64,000 nucleotides of DNA from Halohasta litchfieldiae (lineage in GTDB: Archaea; Halobacteriota; Halobacteria; Halobacteriales; Haloferacaceae): assembly GCF_002788215.1 (NCBI RefSeq), contig NZ_CP024845.1:2666001-2730000 (forward strand), in the 5' to 3' direction. This document shows, one piece after another, positions 1-9,093 of this stretch. The notes beneath the pieces were generated by a model. That model did not search any database, was not told where the DNA came from, and was given only the letters and a program-made list of their open reading frames with translations. The position numbers were made by a program, and so were the translations under genes. Numbering within the stretch: the first letter of the stretch is position 1; every line of letters starts with the position of its first letter.

Positions 1-1
1 C

Positions 2-1513
2 CGCGAGCGACTCGCCGAGTTGGATCAGGAGTTGGTCGACGAACTCGATGCCGAAGACGAAGTCGACGAACACACCCTGCCCGATCTGCCGAACGTTGAG
101 GACTACGACACGGTCCGGCTCCGCGCCGCGCCCAACCCCAACGGCCCGTGGCATCTCGGCCACGCCCGCATGCCCTCGGTGATCGGCACCTACACCGAGC
201 GCTACGACGGCGAGTTTGTCGTCCGGTTCGACGACACCGACCCCGAAACCAAACGCCCGGATCTCTCGGCCTACGACGCAATTCTCGAAGACATCGAATA
301 CCTCGGCTTCGAGCCCGACGAAGTCTACCGCGCCTCCGACCGCGTCGAGACCTACTACGATCACGCCCGCGAACTGATCGAAATGGGCGAAGCCTACACC
401 TGCGATCTGCCCGCCGAGGAGTTTTCCGAACTCAAAAAGGAGGCCACACCATCGCCCAACCGCGACAAGGACCCCGAGACCGTCCTCGAAGAGTTCGAAG
501 CGATGGTCGACGGCGAGTACCAGTCGGGAGAAATGGTCCTCCGCGTCAAAACCGATATCGAACACAAGAACCCCGCCCTGCGGGACTGGGTGGCGTTCCG
601 CATGATCGACACACCCCACCCCCGTGAGGAGGCCGCCGACTACCGCTGTTGGCCGATGCTCGACTTCCAATCCGGTGTCGACGACCATCTCACCGGCATC
701 ACCCACATCATTCGCGGGATCGACCTGCAGGACTCGGCCAAACGCCAGCAGTTCGTCTACGACTACTTCGACTGGGAGTACCCCGAAGTGCTCCACTGGG
801 GCCACGTCCAGCTCGACGAGTACGATATCAAGATCTCGACCTCGACCATCAAGGAACTCATCGACAAGGGCGAACTCGACGGCTGGGATGACCCACGCGC
901 ACCCACGCTCCAGTCGGTCCGCCGTCGTGGAATACAGGGCCAAGCCATCGTCGAGTCGATGATCGGCCTCGGCATGTCGACCTCGGATGTCGACCTCGCG
1001 ATGTCGTCGATCTATGCCAACAACCGCGATCTGGTCGACGACGACGCGAATCGCTACTTCCTCGTCCGCGACGGCGAGGAGCTCCCGGTCGTTGGCGACG
1101 CAAAACCCGAGGCTGGCCAGCCACCACTCCACCCCAACCACGAGGATCGGGGCCGCCGCGAGATCCCGGTCGACAATGCTGTGCTCATCGAACCCGACGA
1201 CCGGCCGAGCGAGGGCGACCGCATCTGGCTCAAAGGCTACGGCTGTGTTCGCTACGAGGACGGCGAGTTCGTCGCCACCGGCGACGACATTTCGGCCGTT
1301 CGTGAGGGCGACGTCGACGTGATCCACTGGGTTCCGGCGGACAAAACTGTTGACGTGCGAATGCGAACCCCAGATGGCGACGTGGAGGGGGCCGCTGAAC
1401 CTGCCTTTGGCGATACCGAGGTCGACGAGATCATCCAGTTCGAACGCATCGGTTTCGTCCGCGTCGACCGACACGAGACCGACGAATCGGTCGTCTACTA
1501 CACCCACGCCTGA
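2..1513 (+). CDS. gltX: glutamyl-tRNA synthetase, 5'-truncated by the window edge
   Basis: Charges tRNA-Glu (and possibly tRNA-Gln, as in other archaea without GlnRS) with glutamate in the cytoplasm. The frame is open at base 2 with no stop before it, so the N-terminus lies outside; about 500 of the usual roughly 570-580 residues are present. Visible class I synthetase signatures are HLGHAR (the HIGH motif, within PNGPWHLGHAR) and KISTS (the KMSKS equivalent, near base 830). The C-terminal half is beta-rich, as in the archaeal/eukaryotic GluRS-GlnRS branch. The TTG at base 20 is not the likely start. Confidence 0.95.
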   Translation, partial: RERLAELDQELVDELDAEDEVDEHTLPDLPNVEDYDTVRLRAAPNPNGPWHLGHARMPSVIGTYTERYDGEFVVRFDDTDPETKRPDLSAYDAILEDIEYLGFEPDEVYRASDRVETYYDHARELIEMGEAYTCDLPAEEFSELKKEATPSPNRDKDPETVLEEFEAMVDGEYQSGEMVLRVKTDIEHKNPALRDWVAFRMIDTPHPREEAADYRCWPMLDFQSGVDDHLTGITHIIRGIDLQDSAKRQQFVYDYFDWEYPEVLHWGHVQLDEYDIKISTSTIKELIDKGELDGWDDPRAPTLQSVRRRGIQGQAIVESMIGLGMSTSDVDLAMSSIYANNRDLVDDDANRYFLVRDGEELPVVGDAKPEAGQPPLHPNHEDRGRREIPVDNAVLIEPDDRPSEGDRIWLKGYGCVRYEDGEFVATGDDISAVREGDVDVIHWVPADKTVDVRMRTPDGDVEGAAEPAFGDTEVDEIIQFERIGFVRVDRHETDESVVYYTHA

Positions 1514-1580
1514 GCTAGTCGGGCGGTCGACGGCCTACAATTCCTTGATCCGCAATTAGTGATAAAAATACAACACTCAG

Positions 1581-1590
1581 ATTTATATAT
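1581..1590 (+). promoter_or_regulatory. TATA box for the small ORF at 1612
   Basis: atttatatat is centred about 26 bp before ATG 1612, the spacing expected for an archaeal leaderless promoter. It lies in a short AT-rich stretch in otherwise GC-rich DNA. Confidence 0.55.
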
Positions 1591-1611
1591 CTATGTGTGA
1601 CAGTAACATAC

Positions 1612-1728
1612 ATGGACGAGAAACGGCGTATCGACTCGGACAAATCAGAGAGAGCTACACAACCAACAACGCCGAACAAGATGATATTCGAATCGGAGTT
1701 GTGGATGGAGTGTCCAAAAGGAAAGTAG
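1612..1728 (+). CDS. putative 38-residue leaderless small protein
   Basis: The ORF runs from ATG 1612 to TAG 1726-1728 and encodes a charged protein beginning MDEKRRIDSD and ending WMECPKGK, with one cysteine. No family is recognised. Support comes mainly from the TATA box at 1581-1590 placed to start transcription at the ATG. A longer overlapping frame (1593-1790) lacks this agreement. The rest of 1514-1868 shows nothing recognisable. It could be a genuine small protein or chance. Confidence 0.35.
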   Translation: MDEKRRIDSDKSERATQPTTPNKMIFESELWMECPKGK

Positions 1729-1868
1729 GTGCGTTCAGTGGTTGGCAGAGGTGTATCGGCGGTTTTCGAGCGGTGAGATGCTGTTTTTGACTGTCCTTGT
1801 ATACTGTCTCAGAGAGACGTGTCTGCTGATTGTGGGATTGTAGCTGACATAAAACGCTTCTTTCGGGA

Positions 1869-2504
1869 TTAGCAGACTGGCTTGGGGTTGACGCCCATCG
1901 ATTCAAGCGATTCGGTGTACTCATCGTAGGCTGCTTGGATCGCCTCGCTGGCGGCCTCACGGGCCCGGTCGAGATCATCGTCGCTCTCGGCAATCGACTC
2001 AACGAGGTCGACCGCACGGTCAAGTTGATCCTCGACATCTCCACCGAGCTCCCGAAAGACACTGGCGGTTCGGGGGTCGGCATCACCGACGAAGTAGCCG
2101 GTGTACTGTTCTTTCGATTTTTTGGCGACTAGACAGCGCCCGACGAGGCCACCGGCGCGTTCGATGGTCGACTCGAAGCTACGGAGCGTCGACTGGATCG
2201 CCGGAAGCTCATCGATGTCGCCAGCGTCCGGTGCATCATCGAGCTTCCCGGCTACCGTCTCGTAGTGGTCGGCTTCCTGCTCGGCGAGATCACTAAAAAG
2301 CGAGGCCGCGTCGTCGTTGGATTCGTTGTCGGCCCACAGTTCGAACGTTTCGCGTGCGGCGTCTTCAGCAATCGCTGCGGCCCGGAGCACGGTTTCGGCC
2401 TCGATGTCGCCGTCTGTCTCGGCGTACAGCGCTTTCGATGAGCCGAGTCGTGAGAGTGCGGTTTTGTTTTCGGTTCGGACGGATTCGATGAAGTCGTCGG
2501 TCAT
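1869..2504 (-). CDS. rubrerythrin/ferritin-like family protein
   Basis: 211 residues, almost wholly helical and strongly acidic. Glu-rich segments such as LAEQEADHYETVAGKL resemble the E-x(n)-ExxH metal-binding helices of ferritin-like proteins. Haloarchaeal proteins of this type are annotated as rubrerythrin-like, but no rubredoxin Cys4 domain is seen, so peroxidase activity is not implied. ATG 2504 (MTDDFIESV) is preferred to the upstream in-frame start at 2618, which would overlap the divergent gene. It is divergent from the membrane protein at 2612. Confidence 0.6.
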   Translation of the reverse strand: MTDDFIESVRTENKTALSRLGSSKALYAETDGDIEAETVLRAAAIAEDAARETFELWADNESNDDAASLFSDLAEQEADHYETVAGKLDDAPDAGDIDELPAIQSTLRSFESTIERAGGLVGRCLVAKKSKEQYTGYFVGDADPRTASVFRELGGDVEDQLDRAVDLVESIAESDDDLDRAREAASEAIQAAYDEYTESLESMGVNPKPVC

Positions 2505-2611
2505 GGTCGACACCACGCTATCATCGTTCTTGAGTCTGTGTGGTTTGGAGCCGCTGTTTGGCCACTCGAATCGGGCATAAAACCAAAGCGGCTCCGGAAC
2601 CGTGGTACTCT

Positions 2612-3073
2612 GTGCCAATCGATCCGGCCGATTTCACCAGCTACTCGAAGGATCTGCTCCGGTGGTTCGTGCTCACCACCACCTACTTTCTGCTGGCACT
2701 GTTTCTGATCGGCCTGATTGATCTCGGTCTCGGCCTGTTTCAACTCATCGTCACCGGCGAATTCACCGACCCGGTGGCTGTTGTCAGCCTGATCGATACG
2801 GTCCTGTTGTTGTTGATCATACTCGAAGTCCATCGAACGCTCATTGCCTACGCAGCCGACGATCCGGTGTTGCCGATCATCGTTAGTGCGGCCATTATCG
2901 CCGTTGCGCGGCAGATCATCAGCTTCCGTGTCGACGAGTTCGGGACAACGAGAAACGCGCTTCCGGCAGCCCTCGGGCTGGCCGCGTTGCTGCTTGCTCT
3001 CGTGCTTGTCTTCCTTGCGGTTCGGTGGGATACGATGAAAGAAGGTGAATCGCCGTCCTCTCTACGGGAGTAG
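2612..3073 (+). CDS. PsiE-like small integral membrane protein
   Basis: 153 residues with four hydrophobic segments: about residues 20-45, 58-75, 88-108 and 125-145. The layout and the EVHRTLIAY loop resemble phosphate-starvation-inducible PsiE-family proteins; function is unknown. GTG 2612 (MPIDPADFTS) is chosen because an AT-rich box near 2577-2583 suits a leaderless start. An in-frame start at 2540 exists but would add a non-hydrophobic arginine-rich stretch. Confidence 0.6.
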   Translation: MPIDPADFTSYSKDLLRWFVLTTTYFLLALFLIGLIDLGLGLFQLIVTGEFTDPVAVVSLIDTVLLLLIILEVHRTLIAYAADDPVLPIIVSAAIIAVARQIISFRVDEFGTTRNALPAALGLAALLLALVLVFLAVRWDTMKEGESPSSLRE

Positions 3074-3104
3074 TCGACTCCGACTGAGAGGGCCTGGTAG
3101 CTAT

Positions 3105-3971
3105 TTATTCGCCGCTGCCTTTCTCAATGGGCGCGCCCACGAGGTTCCCCCACTCGGTCCAGGAACCATCGTAGTTGATGGCGTCCTCGTAGCCGAGCAG
3201 TTCGTGAAGCGCGAACCAAGCAACCGACGAGCGCTCGCCGATTCGGCAGTAGGCGACCGTCGTGCTGTCGCCGTCGATGCCTTTGTCGGCGTAGAGCGCT
3301 TCGATCTCATCAGCACTTTTGAAGGTGCCGTCCTCGTTGGTGACCGCAGCCCACGAGATGTTCTGTGCGCCGGGGACGTGGCCGCCGCGCTGGGCGGTCT
3401 CGTTGAGTCCTGGCGGTGCCAGGACCTCTCCCGAGAACTCCTCTGGAGAGCGAACGTCGACAAGTGGAAGACCCTTATCGATGGCGTTGTCGACATCGTC
3501 GCGGTAGGCTCGGATGGACTCTCGTGGACCGGAGGCAGTGTAGTCGACTGCCGAGAAGTCGGGCTCCTCGTCGGTCACTGAGTAGTCGTTGTCGAGCCAG
3601 TACTCGCGGCCGCCGTCGAGGAGTTTCACGTCGTCGTGGCCGTAGTATTTGAACTGCCAGTAGGTGTAGGCCGCAAACCAGTTGGCGTTGTCACCGTAGA
3701 GGACGACCGTCGAGTCCTCGCTGATGCCGTGGGAGCCGAGCAGGTCCTCGAAGTCGTCCTTCGTGAGGATGTCTCGGGTTGTCTGATCCTGAAGCTGGGA
3801 TTCCCAGTTGAAGCCGATAGCACCGGGGGCGTGACTCTCGTCGTAGGCCTCGGTGTCGACGTCGACTTCGACCAGGCGATAGTCGGAATCGTCGCTCTGG
3901 AACTCTTCGAGGTGGTCTTCGACCCAGTCGGCCGAGACCAGCACGTCTTTTGCGTAATCTGAATCTGCCAT
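3105..3971 (-). CDS. thiosulfate sulfurtransferase (two-domain rhodanese)
   Basis: 288 residues made of two rhodanese domains. The C-terminal active-site loop is CRIGERSS with the catalytic cysteine at about residue 242. The inactive N-terminal domain carries the usual VLYGDNANWFAAY-type strand. It would move sulfane sulfur from thiosulfate or 3-mercaptopyruvate to acceptors in the cytoplasm. It is divergent from a second rhodanese at 4223; the roughly 250 bp between them should carry both promoters. Confidence 0.9.
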   Translation of the reverse strand: MADSDYAKDVLVSADWVEDHLEEFQSDDSDYRLVEVDVDTEAYDESHAPGAIGFNWESQLQDQTTRDILTKDDFEDLLGSHGISEDSTVVLYGDNANWFAAYTYWQFKYYGHDDVKLLDGGREYWLDNDYSVTDEEPDFSAVDYTASGPRESIRAYRDDVDNAIDKGLPLVDVRSPEEFSGEVLAPPGLNETAQRGGHVPGAQNISWAAVTNEDGTFKSADEIEALYADKGIDGDSTTVAYCRIGERSSVAWFALHELLGYEDAINYDGSWTEWGNLVGAPIEKGSGE

Positions 3972-4222
3972 ACAAGATGTCGTACTCCCTCCACTGTCTT
4001 AGTACTATTACAGACGGTGCTTTCGGCCGGTCCTGTTCGATTCCGGAGAGAATTGCCAGCGGTTCGAGGCGAGCAAACGATTTGTACCGTCAAAACAGCA
4101 CTGGAGCGACCCATGACTGATTGGTTCTCGAAAGATCATGCAATATTCTCCTGTATCACAGAACCCCGGCGGCGGTCGACACCGACACAGCGTTAACCAT
4201 CTCCGAGCCATACCGAACCAGT

Positions 4223-5029
4223 ATGTCCACAAACCTGCTGGCCGACCCGGCGTGGCTCGCCGACCGGCTCGATGACCCCTCAGTTCGGATCGTCGACGTC
4301 CGTGACACATGGGAGTACGACGCCATGGGCCATCTCCCCGGCGCGGTTTCGATCCCGTTCGATAGTTACCGCGACAGCGAGTCGACGGATCCCGGCACGC
4401 TCCCGGGTGCCGACGCCTTCGCCGATTTGCTCGGCGAGGCCGGAATCTCCCCCGACGACACCATCGTTGCCTACGACGACACCCACGGCGTGTTCGCCGC
4501 CCGCTTTGTCCTCACCGCGCTCGTCTACGGTCACGACGACGTTCGACTTCTCAACGGCGACTTCAGCACGTGGCGACGCAGCTACGAGGTCACTGATGAC
4601 ACTCCGGCTGTCGACCCGACAGAGTACGAGTCAAAGGAGATGGTTGCCGACGCCCCAATCGTCGACCGTGAGGCCGTCGAGGATGCAATCGAGAACGGGG
4701 ACACAACGCTGATCGACACCCGCGAGCAGTGGGAATACGAGGAGGGCCACCTACCCGGCGCAATCCGAGTCGACTGGATGGAACTCGTCGACGAGGAAAC
4801 CCGTGGCGTCAAATCCAGCGCCAAAATCGAATCGCTGTTCACCGAGCGTGGTATCGAGACCGACCGCTCCCGTCCGATCATTCTCTACTGCAATACCTCG
4901 CGTCGACTGAGCCACACCTTCGTCGTCCTTCGGTCGCTCGGCTTTGAGCAGGTTGCGGTCTACGAGGGTAGTATGACCGAGTGGAAAAACGCCAATGGCG
5001 TGCTCCAGACCATCGATTCCGGCGAGTAG
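4223..5029 (+). CDS. second two-domain rhodanese (sulfurtransferase)
   Basis: 268 residues. The active loop is CNTSRR with the cysteine at about residue 223, unlike the CRIGERSS loop of the divergent paralogue, so acceptor preference may differ. The N-terminal domain has DVRDTWEYDAMGHLPGA; the C-terminal domain has DTREQWEYEEGHLPGA. ATG 4223 (MSTNLLADPAW) is used: cgttaacc near 4189-4198 fits a TATA box about 27 bp ahead, and the longer frame from 4121 adds residues unlike the family. Confidence 0.88.
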   Translation: MSTNLLADPAWLADRLDDPSVRIVDVRDTWEYDAMGHLPGAVSIPFDSYRDSESTDPGTLPGADAFADLLGEAGISPDDTIVAYDDTHGVFAARFVLTALVYGHDDVRLLNGDFSTWRRSYEVTDDTPAVDPTEYESKEMVADAPIVDREAVEDAIENGDTTLIDTREQWEYEEGHLPGAIRVDWMELVDEETRGVKSSAKIESLFTERGIETDRSRPIILYCNTSRRLSHTFVVLRSLGFEQVAVYEGSMTEWKNANGVLQTIDSGE

Positions 5030-5040
5030 GCAGTTCCTAC
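5026..5040. repeat. GTAG-N7-CTAC palindrome, copy 1
   Basis: GTAGGCAGTTCCTAC, a 5-bp stem around 5 bases, overlapping the TAG stop of the upstream rhodanese in a convergent intergenic gap. One of at least ten copies in this window. Confidence 0.6.
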
Positions 5041-5131
5041 CCACTCTCACGAGATAGAAATATAACCGTACTCACGATCACGGTCGACGCTATCAGTCGG
5101 ACAGCCTAACAGTGTGATCGTGCTATCGGGG

Positions 5132-5479
5132 TTATTCGGTAAAATACAGCTCTCGAATAACCATCCCCAGTCCACCGAGGATCAGCACCACAGTGAACAC
5201 CGATTCGTTCCCGGAGAGGAACCGTTCGCTTCCCCAGAGAACGACCCCAAAATACAGCGCGACCCGGAACCGTTGACTCTCGGTAGCCTCCCAGAAGACA
5301 CCATAAAAGACAAGCGCCGAAACATAGATCGTGACGGCCACGTCACCGATCACAGCCGGTGTTAAGCCTTCACTACTGAGCAGACTGTAGGCGGCAAACA
5401 GCGATACTGCGAGGAGAAAGACAACAACAGTTTTGACAATCGGTTTTCCGTAGGTTTCGTACGCAGTCGGCTCCGACAT
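5132..5479 (-). CDS. small four-helix membrane protein, unknown function
   Basis: 115 residues starting MSEPTAYETYGK at ATG 5479, with four predicted membrane segments: about 15-35, 43-64, 72-90 and 93-112. No enzymatic motif is visible. It is divergent from the Dna2-like gene, with about 90 bp between the starts. Upstream codons to 5533 are in frame but run into that gene's promoter and add a Cys/Arg-rich stretch, so the shorter start is preferred. Confidence 0.65.
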   Translation of the reverse strand: MSEPTAYETYGKPIVKTVVVFLLAVSLFAAYSLLSSEGLTPAVIGDVAVTIYVSALVFYGVFWEATESQRFRVALYFGVVLWGSERFLSGNESVFTVVLILGGLGMVIRELYFTE

Positions 5480-5541
5480 TGGTGGCGGTAGGCAGGCGGG
5501 GCATATCCGTCCTCCGACTCGTCGCTCGACCACTGACAGCG

Positions 5542-5549
5542 TTTTTTAG
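5542..5549 (+). promoter_or_regulatory. TATA box for the Dna2-like gene
   Basis: ttttttag is centred about 27 bp before GTG 5572, supporting a leaderless transcript and the GTG start. Confidence 0.5.
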
Positions 5550-5571
5550 TCCCCAGCGCTGAGAGAGGGTA

Positions 5572-8262
5572 GTGACAGCGAACCTCCGCGGAGAGATTAT
5601 CACCGTCGACGAGCCGACAACCGTCGAAACCGAGTACGGCGAGCGCAAACTCGCAGAGGTTCGACTTCGACCAACTGACGGGACCGAAACGGGCGGCGAT
5701 GTAGCGGTTGATGTAACGCTGTGGGCCAAGTGGGCTGACACCGCCGACCACGCCGAGCCGGGGATGGACCTGATCGTCACCGAACCGGATGTCGAAGACG
5801 ATCAGGGTGGAGTGACCTACAGCACCACCAAGGAGTCGTATGTTGTCCTTGAACCCGACTTTCTGGTCGACGTGACGGCGATTCGCTCGTGGGTGCAGTG
5901 TCCACGAATGTACTATCTGAACAAGCTGTCGGCGATCCCGCTCAACTACCCGGTCGTCAAGGGGACCATCGTCCACGACGTGTTCGGGGATCTACTTCGT
6001 GGCCGGGATCTCGACGCGTCGATCACCGACCGCGTCGAGGAGGCCGGGTTGGAACTCGGCCTGCTGGGTCGGGAGCTGGCGGAGGTCGAAGGCGAAGTCC
6101 GGGGCAACGCCGCCGCAATCGAGGGCTGGCTCGCCCAAGGGACCCTGACTGACGAAGATGCGTGGCGATCCGAGTACACCCTTATCAGTCCGACATTTGG
6201 GCTGAAAGGACGGGCCGATGCGCTCCGGCGTGGGATGCCGGTCGAACTCAAGACGGGCAAAAACACCTCCCGTGAGCCACGGTTTCAGGACAAGATTCAG
6301 GCGGCGAGCTACGCCTTGATGCTCGAAGAACGCGGCGTCTCGGTCGACACCGGGACCCTTCTGTATACCAAAAACACGACGCTCGAACGCACCGAAGAGT
6401 CCGGCGACCTCTCGCCAGCCAAGGAGTTCACGATGGGGAAAGGATTGCTGGAGTTCGTCGTCAGAAGCCGAAACGAACTCGCCGCGATGGAGGCCCGCGA
6501 GGAGATCCCGACAGGGTACGAAGCCGATGCGAAGTGCGAGTATTGTTTCGAACAGGACACCTGTATGGTAGTTTCGGGCCGACTCAACCAGGAGTCGAAA
6601 GCGGGCGCGGTCGGTCGACCGATCCCCGACGACGAGCAGGCGTACTTCGAGCGGTTTTATGGGGCAATTGAGGCCGAACGCCGGTCGACCCACGACGAGT
6701 ACCGCAAGCTCTGGGAGCAGGGCGATCAAGAACGGGCCGACGACGACCGGGCGTTGATCGATCTCGAACCGCTGGGCCAGCGTGAGATCGACGGTAACCG
6801 CTGGGAGCTTCGCGCGCGAAAGCCACGCGAGGCCGTTTCAAAACTCCGAGAGGGCGACGTTGCACTCGCCAGCGAGGGGAACCCGGTCGAAGGCCACGCC
6901 GAACTGTGTCGGATTACCCAACTCGACGAGGAGATCGTCGTCACCGCCGACGAACCGGTTGAGCTCCGTCGACTCGACGTCTATCCCTCCGAGATCTCGG
7001 TCGACCGAATGTTGACCGCGCTCCACGATACCGTTCTCAAGAGTAGCGAGGAGCGCAAGGAGATCCTCTTCGGCCGCCGAGCGCCCGAGTTCGACGACTC
7101 CCACGAGACGTTTATCGACAACAACGAGGGACAAAATCAGGCCGTCAATCTGGGGGTCAACGCCAACGACTGCGCACTGATCCACGGCCCACCCGGCACC
7201 GGGAAAACGTATACTATCGCGCGGTTGATACGCGCCCTCGTCGACCGAGGCGACCGGGTGCTGTTGACCGCGTTCACGAACCGGGCGGTCGACAACGCGC
7301 TTGAAGCCCTCCGCGACCAAGGCTTCGAAGACATTTGTCGTGTTGGCACCGACACTGGTATCCGCGAAGATATGTTGGACGTCCAGCTCGAAACACGGGG
7401 TGACCCCAACGAGCGGGCCGCCGAACTCCGAACCGCGCCGGTCGTCGCCGCGACAACGGCGAGTTGTGGCTCACGCGTGATGCGCGAACAGAGCTTCGAC
7501 GTCGCAGTGGTCGACGAGGCCTCCCAACTCACCGAACCGAGCGCGATGGCAGCGCTCAACCGAGCCGACCGGTTCGTGCTCGTGGGCGATCACGAACAGC
7601 TCCCACCTGTCGTACAGGCTGCTGAGGCTGGCGACGACTCGACCGATGGGAACCCGCTGTCGACCTCGCTGTTCGAGCGATTGATCGAGCAGTATCCCGA
7701 CGCAGCGGTCATGCTCACTCGCCAGTACCGAATGTCCCAGCGGATTCAGGCCTTTTCGTCGGCCGAGTTCTACGACGGCGCGCTCCGACCCGCAACGGGC
7801 GCGGTCGCCGCCCAGTTGTTGTCGGAACTCTGCGATCCCGACTCGCTGCCAGCGGAACTCAGAGATGCGGTGACGTTTCTCGACCCCGGCGGCACGCGTG
7901 TCGGTAACACGAACCCGACCGAGGCCGACCGGGTCGCCGAGATCGTCGACGCCTATCTACAGGCCGGTGTCGACCCCGAGGATATCGGCGTCATTGCACC
8001 GTTCCGGGCACAGGTCGCCGAGATCAGCCGCCGAGTCGACGTGACCGTCGACACGGTCGACCGCTTTCAGGGATCGAGCAAGGAGATCATCATCGTCTCG
8101 TTTGTGGCAACCGGCCAGCTTGAAGGGCCGTTATTCGATGACTACCGCCGGATCAACGTCGCCCTCTCCCGAGCCAAGAAGGGACTGGTGCTCGTCGGCG
8201 ACCGAGGGGCGCTCTCAACCGAGCCGTTCTACCGTCGACTGCTCGACTGGGCGGATCGCTAA
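5572..8262 (+). CDS. Dna2-type Fe-S nuclease fused to superfamily 1 helicase
   Basis: 896 residues starting at GTG 5572. Residues about 100-335 form a PD-(D/E)XK nuclease of the Cas4/AddB/Dna2 kind: an early histidine (KGTIVHDVFG), GRAD and VELKTGK motifs, and cysteines 110, 322, 325 and 331 spaced C-x(n)-C-x2-C-x5-C, the iron-staple 4Fe-4S pattern. Residues about 510-890 are an SF1B helicase: GPPGTGKTYT near 538, VDEAS near 646, GDHEQLPP near 671, RQYRMS, and ALSRAKKGLVLVGD at the end. This is the Dna2 order, implying flap or end processing in replication and repair. The gene appears to be transcribed alone. Confidence 0.85.
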   Translation: MTANLRGEIITVDEPTTVETEYGERKLAEVRLRPTDGTETGGDVAVDVTLWAKWADTADHAEPGMDLIVTEPDVEDDQGGVTYSTTKESYVVLEPDFLVDVTAIRSWVQCPRMYYLNKLSAIPLNYPVVKGTIVHDVFGDLLRGRDLDASITDRVEEAGLELGLLGRELAEVEGEVRGNAAAIEGWLAQGTLTDEDAWRSEYTLISPTFGLKGRADALRRGMPVELKTGKNTSREPRFQDKIQAASYALMLEERGVSVDTGTLLYTKNTTLERTEESGDLSPAKEFTMGKGLLEFVVRSRNELAAMEAREEIPTGYEADAKCEYCFEQDTCMVVSGRLNQESKAGAVGRPIPDDEQAYFERFYGAIEAERRSTHDEYRKLWEQGDQERADDDRALIDLEPLGQREIDGNRWELRARKPREAVSKLREGDVALASEGNPVEGHAELCRITQLDEEIVVTADEPVELRRLDVYPSEISVDRMLTALHDTVLKSSEERKEILFGRRAPEFDDSHETFIDNNEGQNQAVNLGVNANDCALIHGPPGTGKTYTIARLIRALVDRGDRVLLTAFTNRAVDNALEALRDQGFEDICRVGTDTGIREDMLDVQLETRGDPNERAAELRTAPVVAATTASCGSRVMREQSFDVAVVDEASQLTEPSAMAALNRADRFVLVGDHEQLPPVVQAAEAGDDSTDGNPLSTSLFERLIEQYPDAAVMLTRQYRMSQRIQAFSSAEFYDGALRPATGAVAAQLLSELCDPDSLPAELRDAVTFLDPGGTRVGNTNPTEADRVAEIVDAYLQAGVDPEDIGVIAPFRAQVAEISRRVDVTVDTVDRFQGSSKEIIIVSFVATGQLEGPLFDDYRRINVALSRAKKGLVLVGDRGALSTEPFYRRLLDWADR

Positions 8263-8344
8263 CTGGTCGCCAGTTCGTCCACTCAACGAAACTATCTCTT
8301 CTGTCTGAACTACACTTTTTGCCATCCTCGGCGTGGGTATGTGT

Positions 8345-8836
8345 ATGAGTAACGAATCGGAGACACGCAGTTCAAAGGAGATCTCACGACAGTCAGGACA
8401 GATTGGCGTTCGTGAGATTTCGGTTGCCGGTCTCTCCGGCCTCATCGGGATGGCCGCCATGCAACCGATTTTCGGTGTTGCAACGATTCTGGGTGTTCTC
8501 GATCCAGTCGCGTTTTCGGGATTTGCGAACATCGTCGGCTACGGGTTGAACTTCTGGGGTGGCGTTGCGATCTTCGTGCTCGGTGGGATGACAGTGTTGC
8601 CGCTGCTGTTCATCACGCTTGGCAACTACCTCCCGCCGGCCAACAGCGTCCCCCTCCGCGGTGTGACCTTCGGGACAATCATCTGGACCGGGTTCGTCCT
8701 CGCCTTTTATACCGATCAGAGTGGCGTCTCGCTCGTCATCTATCTGGTGATGACGCTCGTTAATCACTGGGTATACGGCGCCGTTCTCGGGACCGTCTAC
8801 ACGCGGTACGCCTCGATTGCAGCCTACGAGGTCTGA
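8345..8836 (+). CDS. multipass membrane protein (DUF6789-like)
   Basis: 163 residues: a polar N-terminus, then about four membrane helices with glycine- and methionine-rich segments (GLSGLIGMAAMQPIFG and FWGGVAIFVLGGMTVLPLL). This matches haloarchaeal proteins annotated DUF6789, from memory only; the role is unknown. Three in-frame starts lie close together (GTG 8333, ATG 8339, ATG 8345). The T-rich box at 8311-8320 favours 8345 as a leaderless start. Confidence 0.6.
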   Translation: MSNESETRSSKEISRQSGQIGVREISVAGLSGLIGMAAMQPIFGVATILGVLDPVAFSGFANIVGYGLNFWGGVAIFVLGGMTVLPLLFITLGNYLPPANSVPLRGVTFGTIIWTGFVLAFYTDQSGVSLVIYLVMTLVNHWVYGAVLGTVYTRYASIAAYEV

Positions 8837-9063
8837 ACCGCGGTAGGTATCCCTTACTCGGCAGTATGTCGACGATGAAACCAGCTGTCCTGTTCCAAGT
8901 AGATCCCCGACAGTCAGCTATTGCGGATAGTTGCGTCTGAGTGACTATCGGCAAAAGCGGTATGTAAACAGTATGCAGTCGCTACTTAGTCGACGTTGAT
9001 CGTCTCTATCAGTCTACTATAAATCTCTAAATAAATACTATTTCTATACAATTGGTCAGAAAT

Positions 9064-9070
9064 ACTATAT
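9064..9070 (+). promoter_or_regulatory. TATA box for the beta-helix protein
   Basis: actatat is centred 27 bp before ATG 9094. It lies in an AT-rich gap (8837-9093) with no other recognisable gene. Confidence 0.6.
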
Positions 9071-9093
9071 GTGAAACCTGATCCTAACGGGAT

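Noticed and set aside
1593-1790. Longer ORF overlapping the small leaderless ORF
   Set aside because: No promoter suits its start and the residues look random; the shorter frame fits the TATA box better.
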